In this document: positions 44,191-53,869 of the stretch, piece after piece
Numbering within the stretch: the stretch's first letter is position 1
Layout: every line of letters begins with the position of its first letter
DNA from: Hydrogenoanaerobacterium sp032017025
Lineage (GTDB): Bacteria > Bacillota > Clostridia > Oscillospirales > Ruminococcaceae
Reading direction: 5' to 3'
Assembly: GCF_032017025.1 (NCBI RefSeq)
Contig: NZ_DALZQO010000020.1
Location: 1-58,242 of the forward strand
Length of the DNA: 58,242 bases
Program-made: the position numbers and the translations under genes
Notes under the pieces: generated by a model
Seen by the model: only the letters and a program-made list of their open reading frames with translations
Told to the model about the DNA's origin: nothing
The model's database searches: none

Positions 44191-45120
44191 GTGAAAGTAT
44201 TTGATTTACACTGCGATACCATCACCGAGCTTTGTGCGTCTGGCGAAAATCTGGTCAACAATACCCGTCAGCTCTCGCTGGACCGGGCATGCTTTGAAAG
44301 CTATGTTCAAACCTTTGCTATTTTTATGCCTGACCAATACCGGGGGCAGGCGGCAATTGATTATTTCGATCGCAACCTGTGTTATTTCAAAGCCCAAATG
44401 GCTTGCTACAGCAGTTGTATTGAGCAAGCCTATACCGGCGGCGATCTTTCGCGCATTCTGCACAGCGGTAAAGCGGCGGCAATCCTTTCAATCGAGGGCG
44501 GTTCCGCGCTTGCAGGTGATCTTACCCGCGTTCCGTACCTAAAGCAGCAGGGCGTTTCGTTCTTAACGCTTACATGGAATGGCGAAAATGAGCTTGGCAG
44601 CGGCACCGTTGCCAACAGCCGGCTCACCTCGTTTGGCAGGGAAGCAGTTGCCGTACTTGAGCAAAACGGCATTATTGTAGATGCATCACACCTTTCGGAT
44701 AACGGCTTTGATGACCTTCTGCAAATTGCAACCAAACCGTTTGTGGCGACCCATTCCAATTCCCGTACGGTCTGCGCGGTTCCACGCAACCTGCGTGACG
44801 ACCAATTCTGCGAAATTGTAAAACGCGGCGGGTTGGTGGGCATCAATTTTTACCCCGTCTTTCTTCGCGAACAGGACGTGGAAAAAGCTGATTTTCACGA
44901 TATACTGCGGCATGTCGAGCACTTTCTTGCGCTTGGCGGCGAGAATACACTTGCACTCGGTTCAGATTTTGACGGTGCGTCCATGCCTGCCGATTTAAAT
45001 TCTATTGAAAAAATTGCAAATCTATACGATTTTATGGTACAATCAATCTCAGATAAAATTCTTGTGGATAAGATGTTTTTTGAAAATGCGTATCGCTTTT
45101 ATCAAAAGAATTTCAGATAG
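44191..45120 (+). CDS. Membrane-dipeptidase family (M19) metallopeptidase
   Basis: A 309-residue M19 dipeptidase. The metal site HCDT is at the N-terminus, LSIEGGSAL carries the bridging Glu, and VDASHLSD, ATHSNSR and LGSDFDG hold further ligands. It has no signal peptide, so it is probably cytoplasmic and hydrolyses small dipeptides. GTG start after GAGAGGGG. thrC follows after 24 bases. Confidence 0.88.
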   Translation: MKVFDLHCDTITELCASGENLVNNTRQLSLDRACFESYVQTFAIFMPDQYRGQAAIDYFDRNLCYFKAQMACYSSCIEQAYTGGDLSRILHSGKAAAILSIEGGSALAGDLTRVPYLKQQGVSFLTLTWNGENELGSGTVANSRLTSFGREAVAVLEQNGIIVDASHLSDNGFDDLLQIATKPFVATHSNSRTVCAVPRNLRDDQFCEIVKRGGLVGINFYPVFLREQDVEKADFHDILRHVEHFLALGGENTLALGSDFDGASMPADLNSIEKIANLYDFMVQSISDKILVDKMFFENAYRFYQKNFR

Positions 45121-45144
45121 TTAAAAGAAAAAGAGGTCTTTCCT

Positions 45145-46638
45145 ATGAACTACATCAGTACCAGAGATAAACAACAAAAAGTATCCTCTGCCACTGCCAT
45201 TGCAAATGGCATTTCAAAAGAGGGTGGGTTGTTTGTTCCCGAATGCTTTCCGCAGCTCACCGAGGAGCGGCTGCTCAAGCTTTCAAAGCTGAGCTATGTT
45301 GAGCGCGCCAAAAACATCCTCGGCGATTACCTCACCGATTTTACTGCCGACGAGCTGTACCATTGCGTTGCCGGCGCGTATACCGACAAATTTGGGGACG
45401 GCTCCGTTACCCGCATGGCAAAACTTGGTGACGACGTTTATATGCTGGAGCTGTGGCATGGCCCTACCTGTGCGTTTAAGGATATGGCGCTGCAGCTGTT
45501 GCCTTATCTGCTCACCACCTCTGCGAAGAAAACCGTAGACGGCAAAGAAATTGTGATTTTGGTTGCCACCTCGGGCGATACCGGCAAGGCCGCGCTGGAA
45601 GGTTTTAAAGATGTTGACGGTACCCGTATTATGGTGTTCTACCCCGAACAGGGCGTCAGCCCCATGCAGAAGCTTCAAATGGCAACGCAGGAGGGTGGCA
45701 ACGTCACCGTTTGCGCCATTAAAGGCAATTTTGACGACGCGCAAACCGCGGTAAAACAAATCTTTACCGATAATGCGCTGGCAGAGCAGCTTGCGGCAAA
45801 CGGCAAAATGTTCTCCTCCGCAAACTCGATCAACTGGGGCAGACTGGTACCGCAGATTGTCTACTACATTAGCGCTTACTGCGATCTGCTTGCCGATGAA
45901 GAGATTGCCATCGGCGATAAGATTAACGTTTGCGTGCCAACCGGAAACTTCGGCAATATTCTTGCCGCATATTACGCAAAACAAATGGGGCTGCCCATCG
46001 CCAAGTTTATTTGTGCGTCCAACCAGAACAATGTTCTCACCGATTTTATCAAAACCGGTACCTACGATAAAAACAGGGCGTTTCATGCCACCATCTCTCC
46101 TTCGATGGATATCCTCATCTCCTCGAATCTTGAGCGCCTGCTGTTTGCCCTGCAAGGTAATGATGATGCTGCGGTAAGAAACCTGATGAGCGATTTGGGT
46201 ACGAAAGGCAGCTACACCGTAACAGACCCTGTCCGCGAACGGCTGCGGGCGGAGTTTTACGGCGGCTGCTGTGACGATGCCGCTACCAAAGCCGCGATAC
46301 ACAGCATCTTTGAAGAGTATTCTTACCTGTGCGATACACACACGGCGGTTGCTGTGAACGTCTACCAGAACTATGTGAAAGAGACAGGGGACAACACCAA
46401 AACAGTAATTGCCTCCACCGCAAGCCCGTTCAAGTTTTCGCAAAGCGTACTTGAAGCACTTACAGGCAGCACAGAGGGGCTTTCTGAGTTTGAAATGGCA
46501 GATAAGCTCTCTGAGCTTTCCGGTTGTACAATTCCAGAGAGTTTGGCGGCGCTCAAGGGCAGAGCACCCCGTTTTAACGATGTCTGCGACAAAGCAGATA
46601 TCGGCGAATATGTGGTAAAACAATTAAAGTTAAAGTAA
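45145..46638 (+). CDS. thrC: Threonine synthase
   Basis: A 497-residue PLP enzyme that converts phosphohomoserine to threonine. The PLP lysine is K112 in CAFKDMALQLLP, and the phosphate-binding loop is TSGDTGKAA. The N-terminus MNYISTRDKQQKVSSATAI is typical of the longer class (E. coli/yeast type). No other threonine genes are adjacent. Confidence 0.94.
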   Translation: MNYISTRDKQQKVSSATAIANGISKEGGLFVPECFPQLTEERLLKLSKLSYVERAKNILGDYLTDFTADELYHCVAGAYTDKFGDGSVTRMAKLGDDVYMLELWHGPTCAFKDMALQLLPYLLTTSAKKTVDGKEIVILVATSGDTGKAALEGFKDVDGTRIMVFYPEQGVSPMQKLQMATQEGGNVTVCAIKGNFDDAQTAVKQIFTDNALAEQLAANGKMFSSANSINWGRLVPQIVYYISAYCDLLADEEIAIGDKINVCVPTGNFGNILAAYYAKQMGLPIAKFICASNQNNVLTDFIKTGTYDKNRAFHATISPSMDILISSNLERLLFALQGNDDAAVRNLMSDLGTKGSYTVTDPVRERLRAEFYGGCCDDAATKAAIHSIFEEYSYLCDTHTAVAVNVYQNYVKETGDNTKTVIASTASPFKFSQSVLEALTGSTEGLSEFEMADKLSELSGCTIPESLAALKGRAPRFNDVCDKADIGEYVVKQLKLK

Positions 46639-46653
46639 TAGAAAGAGGAATTC

Positions 46654-47355
46654 ATGAGCATATATGCAATCGGCGACCTGCACCTTTCTCTGGGTACCGA
46701 TAAACCTATGGATGTTTTTTCGGGCTGGCACAACTATGTGCAACGTTTGACCGAAAACTGGAACAAAGCCATTAAGCCGGAGGATACCGTAGTTCTCGCG
46801 GGAGATACCTCGTGGGCAATGACGCTGGAGCAAACCCTCTCCGATTTCCGTTTTTTGAACAGCCTGCCCGGTGAAAAATATATTATCAAGGGCAATCACG
46901 ATTATTGGTGGACGTCGAAAACCAAGATGGAGGCGTTTTTTGCCGCAAACGGGCTTTCCACACTGCACATTCTGCACAACAGTGCTGTGCAGGCCGAAGG
47001 AAAGGTGCTTTGCGGTACACGGGGTTGGTTGTTTGAAAAAGGTGAAGCGCACGACATTAAAATTCTCGCGCGCGAAGCGGCGAGGCTTCAGCTATCCATC
47101 GACGCGGCTAAAAAAATGCAGGGTGAGCGGATCGTGTTTCTGCATTATCCGCCGGTTTATGGCGATGAAATCTCCGCTGAAATTATTGATGTTCTGCTCA
47201 AAAACGGCATTAAAAAGTGTTATTACGGGCATATTCATTCCACCGGCTGCGCCTATGCGCTGAACGGTGAGTATCTGGGAGTGGATTTTAGGCTTATTTC
47301 AAGCGATTTTTTACGTTTTAACCCAGTAAAAATAAACGAAATAGTAGAATTTTAA
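46654..47355 (+). CDS. Calcineurin-like metallophosphoesterase
   Basis: A 233-residue phosphoesterase with all family blocks: GDLHLS, LAGDTSWAM, GNHDYWW, HYPP and YGHIHS. It has no signal peptide. The substrate cannot be told from sequence. AGAGGAATTC precedes the ATG, and the gene is likely in the thrC transcript. Confidence 0.88.
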   Translation: MSIYAIGDLHLSLGTDKPMDVFSGWHNYVQRLTENWNKAIKPEDTVVLAGDTSWAMTLEQTLSDFRFLNSLPGEKYIIKGNHDYWWTSKTKMEAFFAANGLSTLHILHNSAVQAEGKVLCGTRGWLFEKGEAHDIKILAREAARLQLSIDAAKKMQGERIVFLHYPPVYGDEISAEIIDVLLKNGIKKCYYGHIHSTGCAYALNGEYLGVDFRLISSDFLRFNPVKINEIVEF

Positions 47356-47373
47356 AACAAGATATGGTATAAT
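47345..47373 (+). promoter_or_regulatory. Promoter of tig
   Basis: TATAAT (47368-47373) with TGG before it as an extended -10, and a weak TAGAAT at 47345-47350, 17 bases upstream. The leader carries an 8-pair stem GCACATCG/CGATGTGC at about 47445-47480. Confidence 0.55.
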
Positions 47374-47515
47374 TAAAATGTTTCGCACTCATACAACATT
47401 TGCATGACAGATAGGTTGCATACCGGCTTCCTGTCCGATGCGTGGCACATCGCGAAACGGCTAAGCGCCGATGTGCAGTGTATAGTTTGTGCATCATTAC
47501 AGGAGGAAGTTAACA

Positions 47516-48904
47516 ATGAAACTAGTCAAAGCAGAAAAGATTGAGACCAATCGTTATCAGCTCGAGATTTCCATCGGTGCTGAGGAATTTGAGGCAGCAA
47601 TTGAAAAAGCATATCGCAAAAACGTAAAACAAATCAATATGCCCGGCTTCAGAAAAGGCAAAGCACCCAGAAAAATGATTGAAAAAGTATATGGTGAAGG
47701 CGTTTTCTATGAGGATGCTATCAACGATATTTACCCCAAGGCTTACAGCGATGCTGTTGATGAAGCTAAAATTGAGCCCGTTGACAAGGCTGAAATTGAA
47801 ATGTCTGATGTTGACAAAAACGGCTTTACCTTTAAAGCAACCGTTACAGTAAAACCTGAGGTTACTGTAAAAGACTACAAGGGCATTGAGGCTGTTAAAT
47901 ACACCGCCGAGGTGAGCGATGCCGATATTGACGCAGAGCTGGATAGAATGCGCGAGCGCGCAGGCAGACTTGTACCCGTTGAGGGCAGAGCTGCCGAGCT
48001 TGGCGATACCGCTGTTATCGACTTTGAAGGTTTTTGCGATGGCGTAGCATTCGAAGGCGGCAAGGGCGAAAACTTCCCGCTGCAGTTGGGCTCCGGCCAG
48101 TTTATTCCCGGTTTTGAGGAGCAGGTTGTAGGCAAAGAGATTGGTGCAGAGTTTGACGTTGAGGTAACGTTCCCCGAGCAATACGGTGAAGAGAGCCTTG
48201 CTGGCAAGCCCGCTGTATTCAAATGCAAGCTGAATGAGCTCAAAGCAAAGGAACTGCCTGCAATCGATGATGAGCTGGCAAAAGATATGAGCGAGTTCTC
48301 GACATTGGATGAGCTGAAAGCAGATATCAAGGAAAAAATGCAGGTTCGTAAAGACAAAGCTGCACAGGATGATCTTGAGAACAGATTGATTGACACTGTA
48401 ATTGAGAATATGGAAGCTGAGATTCCTCAGTGCATGTTCGATGCAAGAATCGACCAAAGCGTAAAAGAGTTCGAGTACAGGCTGCAGTCTCAGGGGCTCA
48501 ACCTTGATTCTTACCTGCAGTATACCAATATGGAGCATAGCGCATTCCGCAAAACCTTTGCAGAGCAGGCCGACAAACAGGTGAAAATTCGCCTTGCTCT
48601 TGAGAAAATTGTAGAGCTCGAGGGGCTCACCGCTTCGGAAGAAGACGTGAACAAAGAATACGAGACCATGGCTGCAAACTATGGCATGCCTGCCGACCAA
48701 ATTAAAAAAATGGTTCCCGCAGACGAAATTGCGAAGGATCTCGCTGTAAACAAAGCGATTGATCTGGTTCGCGACAGCGCTGTTGTAACCACCGAGGCTG
48801 CGGCCGGTGCAGAGGAAGAAGCTGCACCTGCTAAGAAAAAAGCGCCCGCTAAGAAAAAAGCACCTGCTAAGAAGAAAGCAGAAAAAGCTGAGGATGCTGA
48901 ATAA
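47516..48904 (+). CDS. tig: Trigger factor with a basic C-terminal tail
   Basis: A 462-residue ribosome-bound chaperone. The N-terminal ribosome-binding part includes GFRKGKAPRKMIEKVYG. The FKBP-type prolyl isomerase domain lies at about residues 155-245 (LGDTAVIDFEGF; QFIPGFEEQVVG), and a helical C-terminal domain follows. The last 30 or so residues are an added tail with an alanine/lysine repeat (PAKKKA three times) then an acidic end. Most trigger factors stop before this. ATG 47516 follows AGGAGG. The next genes, clpP, clpX and lon, form the classic quality-control order. Confidence 0.95.
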   Translation: MKLVKAEKIETNRYQLEISIGAEEFEAAIEKAYRKNVKQINMPGFRKGKAPRKMIEKVYGEGVFYEDAINDIYPKAYSDAVDEAKIEPVDKAEIEMSDVDKNGFTFKATVTVKPEVTVKDYKGIEAVKYTAEVSDADIDAELDRMRERAGRLVPVEGRAAELGDTAVIDFEGFCDGVAFEGGKGENFPLQLGSGQFIPGFEEQVVGKEIGAEFDVEVTFPEQYGEESLAGKPAVFKCKLNELKAKELPAIDDELAKDMSEFSTLDELKADIKEKMQVRKDKAAQDDLENRLIDTVIENMEAEIPQCMFDARIDQSVKEFEYRLQSQGLNLDSYLQYTNMEHSAFRKTFAEQADKQVKIRLALEKIVELEGLTASEEDVNKEYETMAANYGMPADQIKKMVPADEIAKDLAVNKAIDLVRDSAVVTTEAAAGAEEEAAPAKKKAPAKKKAPAKKKAEKAEDAE

Positions 48905-48920
48905 TCATTTTGAGCTTTGT

Positions 48921-48977
48921 GAAACTGGCAGGGTTTATTTACACGGCCAGTTGGCCCAGTAAAATAACCTGTTTTTC
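48921..48977 (+). terminator. Weak terminator-like structure after tig
   Basis: AACTGGC/GCCAGTT and an outer imperfect CAGG-TTTATTT/AAATAA-CCTG pairing, followed by TTTTT. The outer stem is interrupted, so read-through into clpP is plausible. Confidence 0.35.
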
Positions 48978-49113
48978 TAAAATCTACATGCGCTGTAAGG
49001 CGCATAGAAGCGGCGAAACTGTCCAATCATTTATATTGAGACTGCCGCCATCATTTAATGAGGTGTGTTTTTGAGCAGGGGCTTTCTGCTTGCGGCTTAC
49101 GGAGGGTTTCTTC

Positions 49114-49167
49114 CCGCACGAAGAAATCGTTCGCTTTTCAGTTCTCATTAAAGTAATGATCGTGCGG
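49114..49167 (+). promoter_or_regulatory. Stem over the clpP ribosome site
   Basis: CCGCACGA (49114-49121) pairs perfectly with TCGTGCGG (49160-49167). The second arm runs into GGAG, the Shine-Dalgarno of clpP. Confidence 0.45.
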
Positions 49168-49184
49168 AGAAATGGGTGATTGCT

Positions 49185-49766
49185 ATGGCATTGGTGCCAA
49201 CCGTCATCGAGCAAACCAACCGTGGTGAGCGTGCGTATGACATTTTTTCCAGACTGTTAAACGACCGTATCGTCATGCTTTGTGACGAGGTCAACGATAC
49301 AACAGCGGGTCTTGTTGTGGCTCAGCTTCTGTTCTTAGAGGGGCAGGATCCGGACAAAGACATTTCTCTTTATATTAATAGCCCCGGTGGCTCTATCACA
49401 GCAGGTATGGCAATTTACGACACCATGAATTATATCAAGTGTGACGTTTCTACCACCTGCATCGGTATGGCGGCATCTATGGGTGCTTTTCTGCTCACAG
49501 CAGGTGCTAAGGGCAAACGTTTTGCCCTGCCCAACAGTGAGATTATGATTCATCAACCGTTAGGTGGCACACGCGGTCAGGCAACCGATATCAAAATTCA
49601 CGCGGAGCGCATTTTGAGAATTAAGGCAAACCTGAACAAAATGATGGCAGAAGCAACAGGTCAGCCCCTTGAGGTGATCGAACGCGACACCGAGCGCGAC
49701 AACTTTATGTCCGCAGAAGAGGCGCAAAAATACGGTTTGATTGATAAGGTCATCGCAAAGAAATAA
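49185..49766 (+). CDS. clpP: ATP-dependent Clp protease proteolytic subunit
   Basis: The 193-residue ClpP, the barrel protease that works with ClpX. The catalytic Ser is in GMAASMGAFLL, the His in MIHQPLGG and the Asp in the RDNFMSAEEAQ region. Starting at ATG 49185 gives MALVPTVIEQTNRGERAYDIFSR, the family start. GTG 49176 in the same frame has better spacing to GGAG and remains possible (three more residues). Confidence 0.96.
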   Translation: MALVPTVIEQTNRGERAYDIFSRLLNDRIVMLCDEVNDTTAGLVVAQLLFLEGQDPDKDISLYINSPGGSITAGMAIYDTMNYIKCDVSTTCIGMAASMGAFLLTAGAKGKRFALPNSEIMIHQPLGGTRGQATDIKIHAERILRIKANLNKMMAEATGQPLEVIERDTERDNFMSAEEAQKYGLIDKVIAKK

Positions 49767-49778
49767 TATAATTAATAT

Positions 49779-49819
49779 CGGAGGGCTGATCTGATTCTTC
49801 GGGTCAGCCTATCCGTTTT
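49779..49819 (+). terminator. Hairpin with T run between clpP and clpX
   Basis: CGGA-G-GGCTGA pairs with TCAGCC-TA-TCCG and is followed by TTTT. It could attenuate transcription into clpX, giving ClpP in excess. Confidence 0.5.
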
Positions 49820-49846
49820 CCTAAGAGCTTATGGAGGGTAATACCA

Positions 49847-51172
49847 ATGGCCAACCGATACGACGATAACAAACCTCTGCGCTGTTCGTTCTGCGGTAAA
49901 ACACAGGAGCAGGTTACTCGCATGATTGCAGGCTCCGGTGTATGCATCTGCAACGAATGTGTAGAGCTTTGTCAGCATGTGCTGGATGATGAGGGATATG
50001 TCCCGCAGAAAAAGAAATCATCCAAAGAGGAGCAGGAGCTTAATATTCCGAAACCGCGTGAAATCAAAGAAACGCTGGACGAATATGTAATAGGGCAAGA
50101 GAAGGCCAAAATTGCGCTTTCTGTTGCGGTATACAACCACTACAAGCGCATCTACTTTGGTGCAGGTTCCGATGTGGAACTGCAAAAAAGTAATGTGCTG
50201 ATGGTAGGTCCCACCGGTGTTGGTAAAACACTGTTGGCACAGACACTCGCTAAGATTCTCGATGTACCCTTTGCCATTGCCGACGCCACCACCTTAACCG
50301 AGGCCGGCTACGTGGGCGAAGATGTTGAGAATATTCTTTTGCGCTTGATTCAGGCTGCCGATTTTGACATTCAAAAGGCAGAACGCGGCATCATTTACAT
50401 CGATGAGATCGATAAAATTGCAAGAAAATCCGAGAACCCGTCCATCACCCGCGATGTCAGCGGCGAGGGTGTACAGCAGGCTCTCCTGAAAATTCTCGAG
50501 GGTACGGTGTCAAATGTTCCCCCGCAGGGCGGACGCAAGCACCCGCAGCAGGAGTTTATTCAAATCAACACCTCGAACATCTTGTTCATCTGCGGTGGTG
50601 CTTTTGACGGCGTTGAAAAAATCATTGAAAAACGTCTGAACAAATCTGCGTCGATGGGCTTCGGTGCACAGCTAATCGACAAAAAGACTAAGGAAAAAGA
50701 TTATCTGGTGCAGAAGATCGAAGCGCACGACCTTGTGAAGTTTGGTTTGATTCCCGAGCTTGTTGGCCGTGTCCCGGTGCTTGCACCACTCGAAAATCTT
50801 GACGAAGGCGCGCTGGTGCGCATCCTCACCGAGCCGAAAAACTCGATGATGAAGCAGTATACGCGATTGTTCGATTTGGACGGCATTGCACTCAACTTTG
50901 AACATGAAGCGCTGGTTAGTGTTGCTGAAAAGGCAATTGCCCAAAAGGCAGGTGCACGCGGCTTGCGGTCGATTATGGAGGGGATACTCTCGGATGCGAT
51001 GTTCAATGCCCCGTCCGATCACACCATCGAGACGATTACCGTCACGAAAGCTTGTGTCGAAGGCAAAGAGCCGCCAATCTTTTCGTACAATCCTGCAAGA
51101 AAGCCGTCAAAGCTTCAGCTTTCTTCCAAGCGTGCACAGCCCCGTTCCAAGTCATCCTCTTCCGTGTCTTAA
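49847..51172 (+). CDS. clpX: Clp protease ATP-binding subunit ClpX
   Basis: A 441-residue AAA+ unfoldase. The N-terminal zinc domain uses C13, C16, C35 and C38. Walker A is GPTGVGKT at 121-128, followed by IIYIDEIDKI (Walker B). The IGF-type ClpP-docking loop appears altered, and the pore loop region is GYVGEDVE. It ends in a Ser/Lys-rich tail. It unfolds tagged proteins for ClpP, encoded just upstream. Confidence 0.96.
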   Translation: MANRYDDNKPLRCSFCGKTQEQVTRMIAGSGVCICNECVELCQHVLDDEGYVPQKKKSSKEEQELNIPKPREIKETLDEYVIGQEKAKIALSVAVYNHYKRIYFGAGSDVELQKSNVLMVGPTGVGKTLLAQTLAKILDVPFAIADATTLTEAGYVGEDVENILLRLIQAADFDIQKAERGIIYIDEIDKIARKSENPSITRDVSGEGVQQALLKILEGTVSNVPPQGGRKHPQQEFIQINTSNILFICGGAFDGVEKIIEKRLNKSASMGFGAQLIDKKTKEKDYLVQKIEAHDLVKFGLIPELVGRVPVLAPLENLDEGALVRILTEPKNSMMKQYTRLFDLDGIALNFEHEALVSVAEKAIAQKAGARGLRSIMEGILSDAMFNAPSDHTIETITVTKACVEGKEPPIFSYNPARKPSKLQLSSKRAQPRSKSSSSVS

Positions 51173-51189
51173 CGTCATAACAAACAGAA

Positions 51190-51216
51190 AGGCAGCCGCT
51201 GTTCGGCTGCTTTTTG
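51190..51216 (+). terminator. Terminator of clpX
   Basis: GGCAGCCG, CTGTT, CGGCTGCT and a T run. Confidence 0.88.
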
Positions 51217-51250
51217 TGTATCTATAAAATGCAGGATGCAAGCTTAACTC

Positions 51251-51279
51251 TTGCAAAATATACGTTTATCCTGTATAAT
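51251..51279 (+). promoter_or_regulatory. Promoter of lon
   Basis: TTGCAA (51251-51256), a 17-base spacer and TATAAT (51274-51279) with TG just before. It gives a leader of about 150 bases. Confidence 0.7.
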
Positions 51280-51380
51280 TACAGTCAATACAAAAACAAT
51301 CCACATTTTATAATATAACTTTTTGTTGCAGAACAAAAGTAAGCTTGGGGCACTGCGCAAGTGGTTCTTCAAACTGATGC

Positions 51381-51408
51381 CACTGTGCAGATGAATTTCT
51401 GCACAGTG
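51381..51408 (+). promoter_or_regulatory. Strong hairpin in the lon leader
   Basis: CACTGTGCAGA, a 6-base loop, TCTGCACAGTG: 11 perfect pairs, 16 bases before the AGGAGG of lon. Its left arm can also pair with an upstream AGTGG. Confidence 0.6.
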
Positions 51409-51436
51409 TAAAATTCCGAATAAAGGAGGAAATTGT

Positions 51437-53857
51437 ATGGAAAACATTACAGCGCAGGAAACACGCTTTACCATACCAATGCTTGCACTGAGAGGCTTGG
51501 TACTGTTTCCTAAAATGGTGCTTCATTTTGATGTGGGCAGAGAAAAGTCGGTAACTGCGCTCAATGAGGCGATGCAAAAAGATCAGCAGATTTTTCTGGT
51601 AGCGCAGAAGGATATTAAGGTAGATGACCCGAAAGAGGAAGATTTATACCGCGTTGGTGTGGTTGCCGAAATTCGTCAGATTCTGAAATCCTCCGGAAAT
51701 ACTCTGCGTGTTTTGGTGGAGGGGAGCTACCGCGCCCGCCTAATTGACATCACAGATGAAGGCAATGTCTTGCAGGCTACGGTTGAAAAGCACCCGTTGA
51801 AAGCTTCGCGCTATCCGCGTACGGCTCTTTGTGACGCACTGATGCGTACAGTAAAAGAGCTGTTTGAGGAGTATTGCTACCTCACCCCCAAAATGCCGCG
51901 TGATATGATTGTCAACGCGGTGTCCAGTGAAGACCCCATTTATCTCTGCGAATACATAACGGCCAATATTCCACTGAATGTTGAAGAAAAACAGCGCATT
52001 CTCGAGGAATCGGTGATTACCAAGCGCCTTGAAGAACTTGCGGGTATTTTAGAAAATGAAAATAATATTCTCAGCCTCGAAAAAGATATCTACGATAAGG
52101 TCAAAGAGCAGGTAGACCAGCATCAGCGCGAATATTTCTTGCGCGAGCAGCTGAAAGTGATTTCCGACGAGCTAGGTGAAACAGAATCTCCCATGGATGA
52201 AGCCGATGAATACATGGCAAAAATCGCAAAGCTTGGCCTTGCGGAAGAAGCGGAAAAGAAGCTGATTCAGGAGACAGAACGGCTTTCACGCTTACCCAAC
52301 AATTCGCAGGAGGCAGCGGTTATACGCACCTACCTTGATACCTGTCTAGAGCTTCCGTGGAACACTGCCACCAAAGAAAAAGCCGACCTCGCACGCGCCA
52401 AAAAGATTTTGGACGGAGATCACTACGGGCTTACAAAGGTGAAAGAGCGTATTCTCGAGCTTATTGCAGTGCGTAAGCTTGCTCCGGATATCAAAGGACA
52501 GATTATCTGTCTGGTAGGTCCTCCGGGTGTGGGTAAAACCTCCATCGCAAAATCCATCGCAAAGGCACTCAACCGCAATTATACCCGCATTTCGCTGGGT
52601 GGCGTGCGCGATGAATCCGATATCCGTGGTCACCGTAAAACCTATGTGGGCTCTATGCCGGGTCGTCTCATCAATGCGCTCAAGCTGGCAGGCAGTAAAA
52701 ACCCGCTGATTCTGCTTGATGAGATTGACAAACTCGGTAACGACTTCCGCGGCGACCCGTCCTCGGCACTGCTTGAGGTGCTCGACAGTGAACAAAACAA
52801 TGCGTTCCGCGACCACTACATCGAGCTGCCGTTTGACCTCAGCGAGGTGCTGTTTATCACAACAGCCAACAACCGCGATGCCATCCCCGATCCGCTGCTC
52901 GACCGTATGGAATTAATCGAGCTTACCAGCTATACCCGTGAGGAAAAATTCCACATTGCGAAGAAATATCTTGTACCCAAGCAGACAAAACGCCATGGCT
53001 TGAACGCGAGAACACTCAAAATTGCCGATGATGCACTCTATGCACTCGCCGACAATTACACCCGCGAGGCCGGTGTTCGTACGCTGGAGCGCACGATTGC
53101 GTCGCTGTGCCGTAAAGCTGCCAAAGCAATTGTCGCCGGTAGCGAGAAAAAAGTAACGGTCAACAATAGCAATATCACTCAGTTTTTAGGCCCTCGCCGC
53201 TTTAAACCCGAGGAAGTGGAACAGAAAAATGAAATTGGTTTGGTAAACGGTCTGGCATGGACATCGGTAGGCGGTGAGATGCTTCAAATTGAGGTTGCTA
53301 TTCTGGACGGTACCGGGAAACTGGAGCTGACCGGACAGCTTGGCGATGTGATGAAGGAGTCGGCGCATGCTGCTCTCAGCTACATTCGTTCACGTGCACA
53401 TACGCTGAATATTGAACCGGATTTTTATAAGAATAAGGATATCCACATCCATATTCCCGAGGGTGCTATCCCGAAAGACGGTCCGTCAGCGGGCGTTACC
53501 ATCTGTACGGCTGTGGTGTCGGCACTTTCTGGCACCCCTGTTCGCTACGATGTCGCTATGACAGGGGAGATCACCCTGCGCGGTCGCGTCCTGCCCATCG
53601 GCGGACTAAAAGAGAAAACGATGGCTGCATACCGTGCCGGTATCAAAACCGTTGTCATTCCCAAAAATAACGAGCCCGATCTGGCGGAGCTTGACCCTGT
53701 TGTAACCGAGCACATTAAATTTGTTACAGCAGAACAGATTGATACCGTGCTGAAAACCGCACTGATCTCGGCGTACGAAAGCCACATGGTGCAAAGCGCG
53801 GTATCCATTGTTAAAACGAGCGAGCTTGCGCCAAAGCAAGATATTATTACACAGTAA
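51437..53857 (+). CDS. lon: ATP-dependent protease Lon
   Basis: An 806-residue LonA. It has an N-terminal LON substrate domain, Walker A GPPGVGKT (361-368), LILLDEIDKLG (Walker B) and a C-terminal protease with S684 in PKDGPSAG and K727 in KEKTMAA. The length is normal. It degrades damaged and short-lived proteins. AAAGGAGG lies upstream of the ATG. engB follows 12 bases later. Confidence 0.96.
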   Translation: MENITAQETRFTIPMLALRGLVLFPKMVLHFDVGREKSVTALNEAMQKDQQIFLVAQKDIKVDDPKEEDLYRVGVVAEIRQILKSSGNTLRVLVEGSYRARLIDITDEGNVLQATVEKHPLKASRYPRTALCDALMRTVKELFEEYCYLTPKMPRDMIVNAVSSEDPIYLCEYITANIPLNVEEKQRILEESVITKRLEELAGILENENNILSLEKDIYDKVKEQVDQHQREYFLREQLKVISDELGETESPMDEADEYMAKIAKLGLAEEAEKKLIQETERLSRLPNNSQEAAVIRTYLDTCLELPWNTATKEKADLARAKKILDGDHYGLTKVKERILELIAVRKLAPDIKGQIICLVGPPGVGKTSIAKSIAKALNRNYTRISLGGVRDESDIRGHRKTYVGSMPGRLINALKLAGSKNPLILLDEIDKLGNDFRGDPSSALLEVLDSEQNNAFRDHYIELPFDLSEVLFITTANNRDAIPDPLLDRMELIELTSYTREEKFHIAKKYLVPKQTKRHGLNARTLKIADDALYALADNYTREAGVRTLERTIASLCRKAAKAIVAGSEKKVTVNNSNITQFLGPRRFKPEEVEQKNEIGLVNGLAWTSVGGEMLQIEVAILDGTGKLELTGQLGDVMKESAHAALSYIRSRAHTLNIEPDFYKNKDIHIHIPEGAIPKDGPSAGVTICTAVVSALSGTPVRYDVAMTGEITLRGRVLPIGGLKEKTMAAYRAGIKTVVIPKNNEPDLAELDPVVTEHIKFVTAEQIDTVLKTALISAYESHMVQSAVSIVKTSELAPKQDIITQ

Positions 53858-53869
53858 GGGGAGAAAGCT

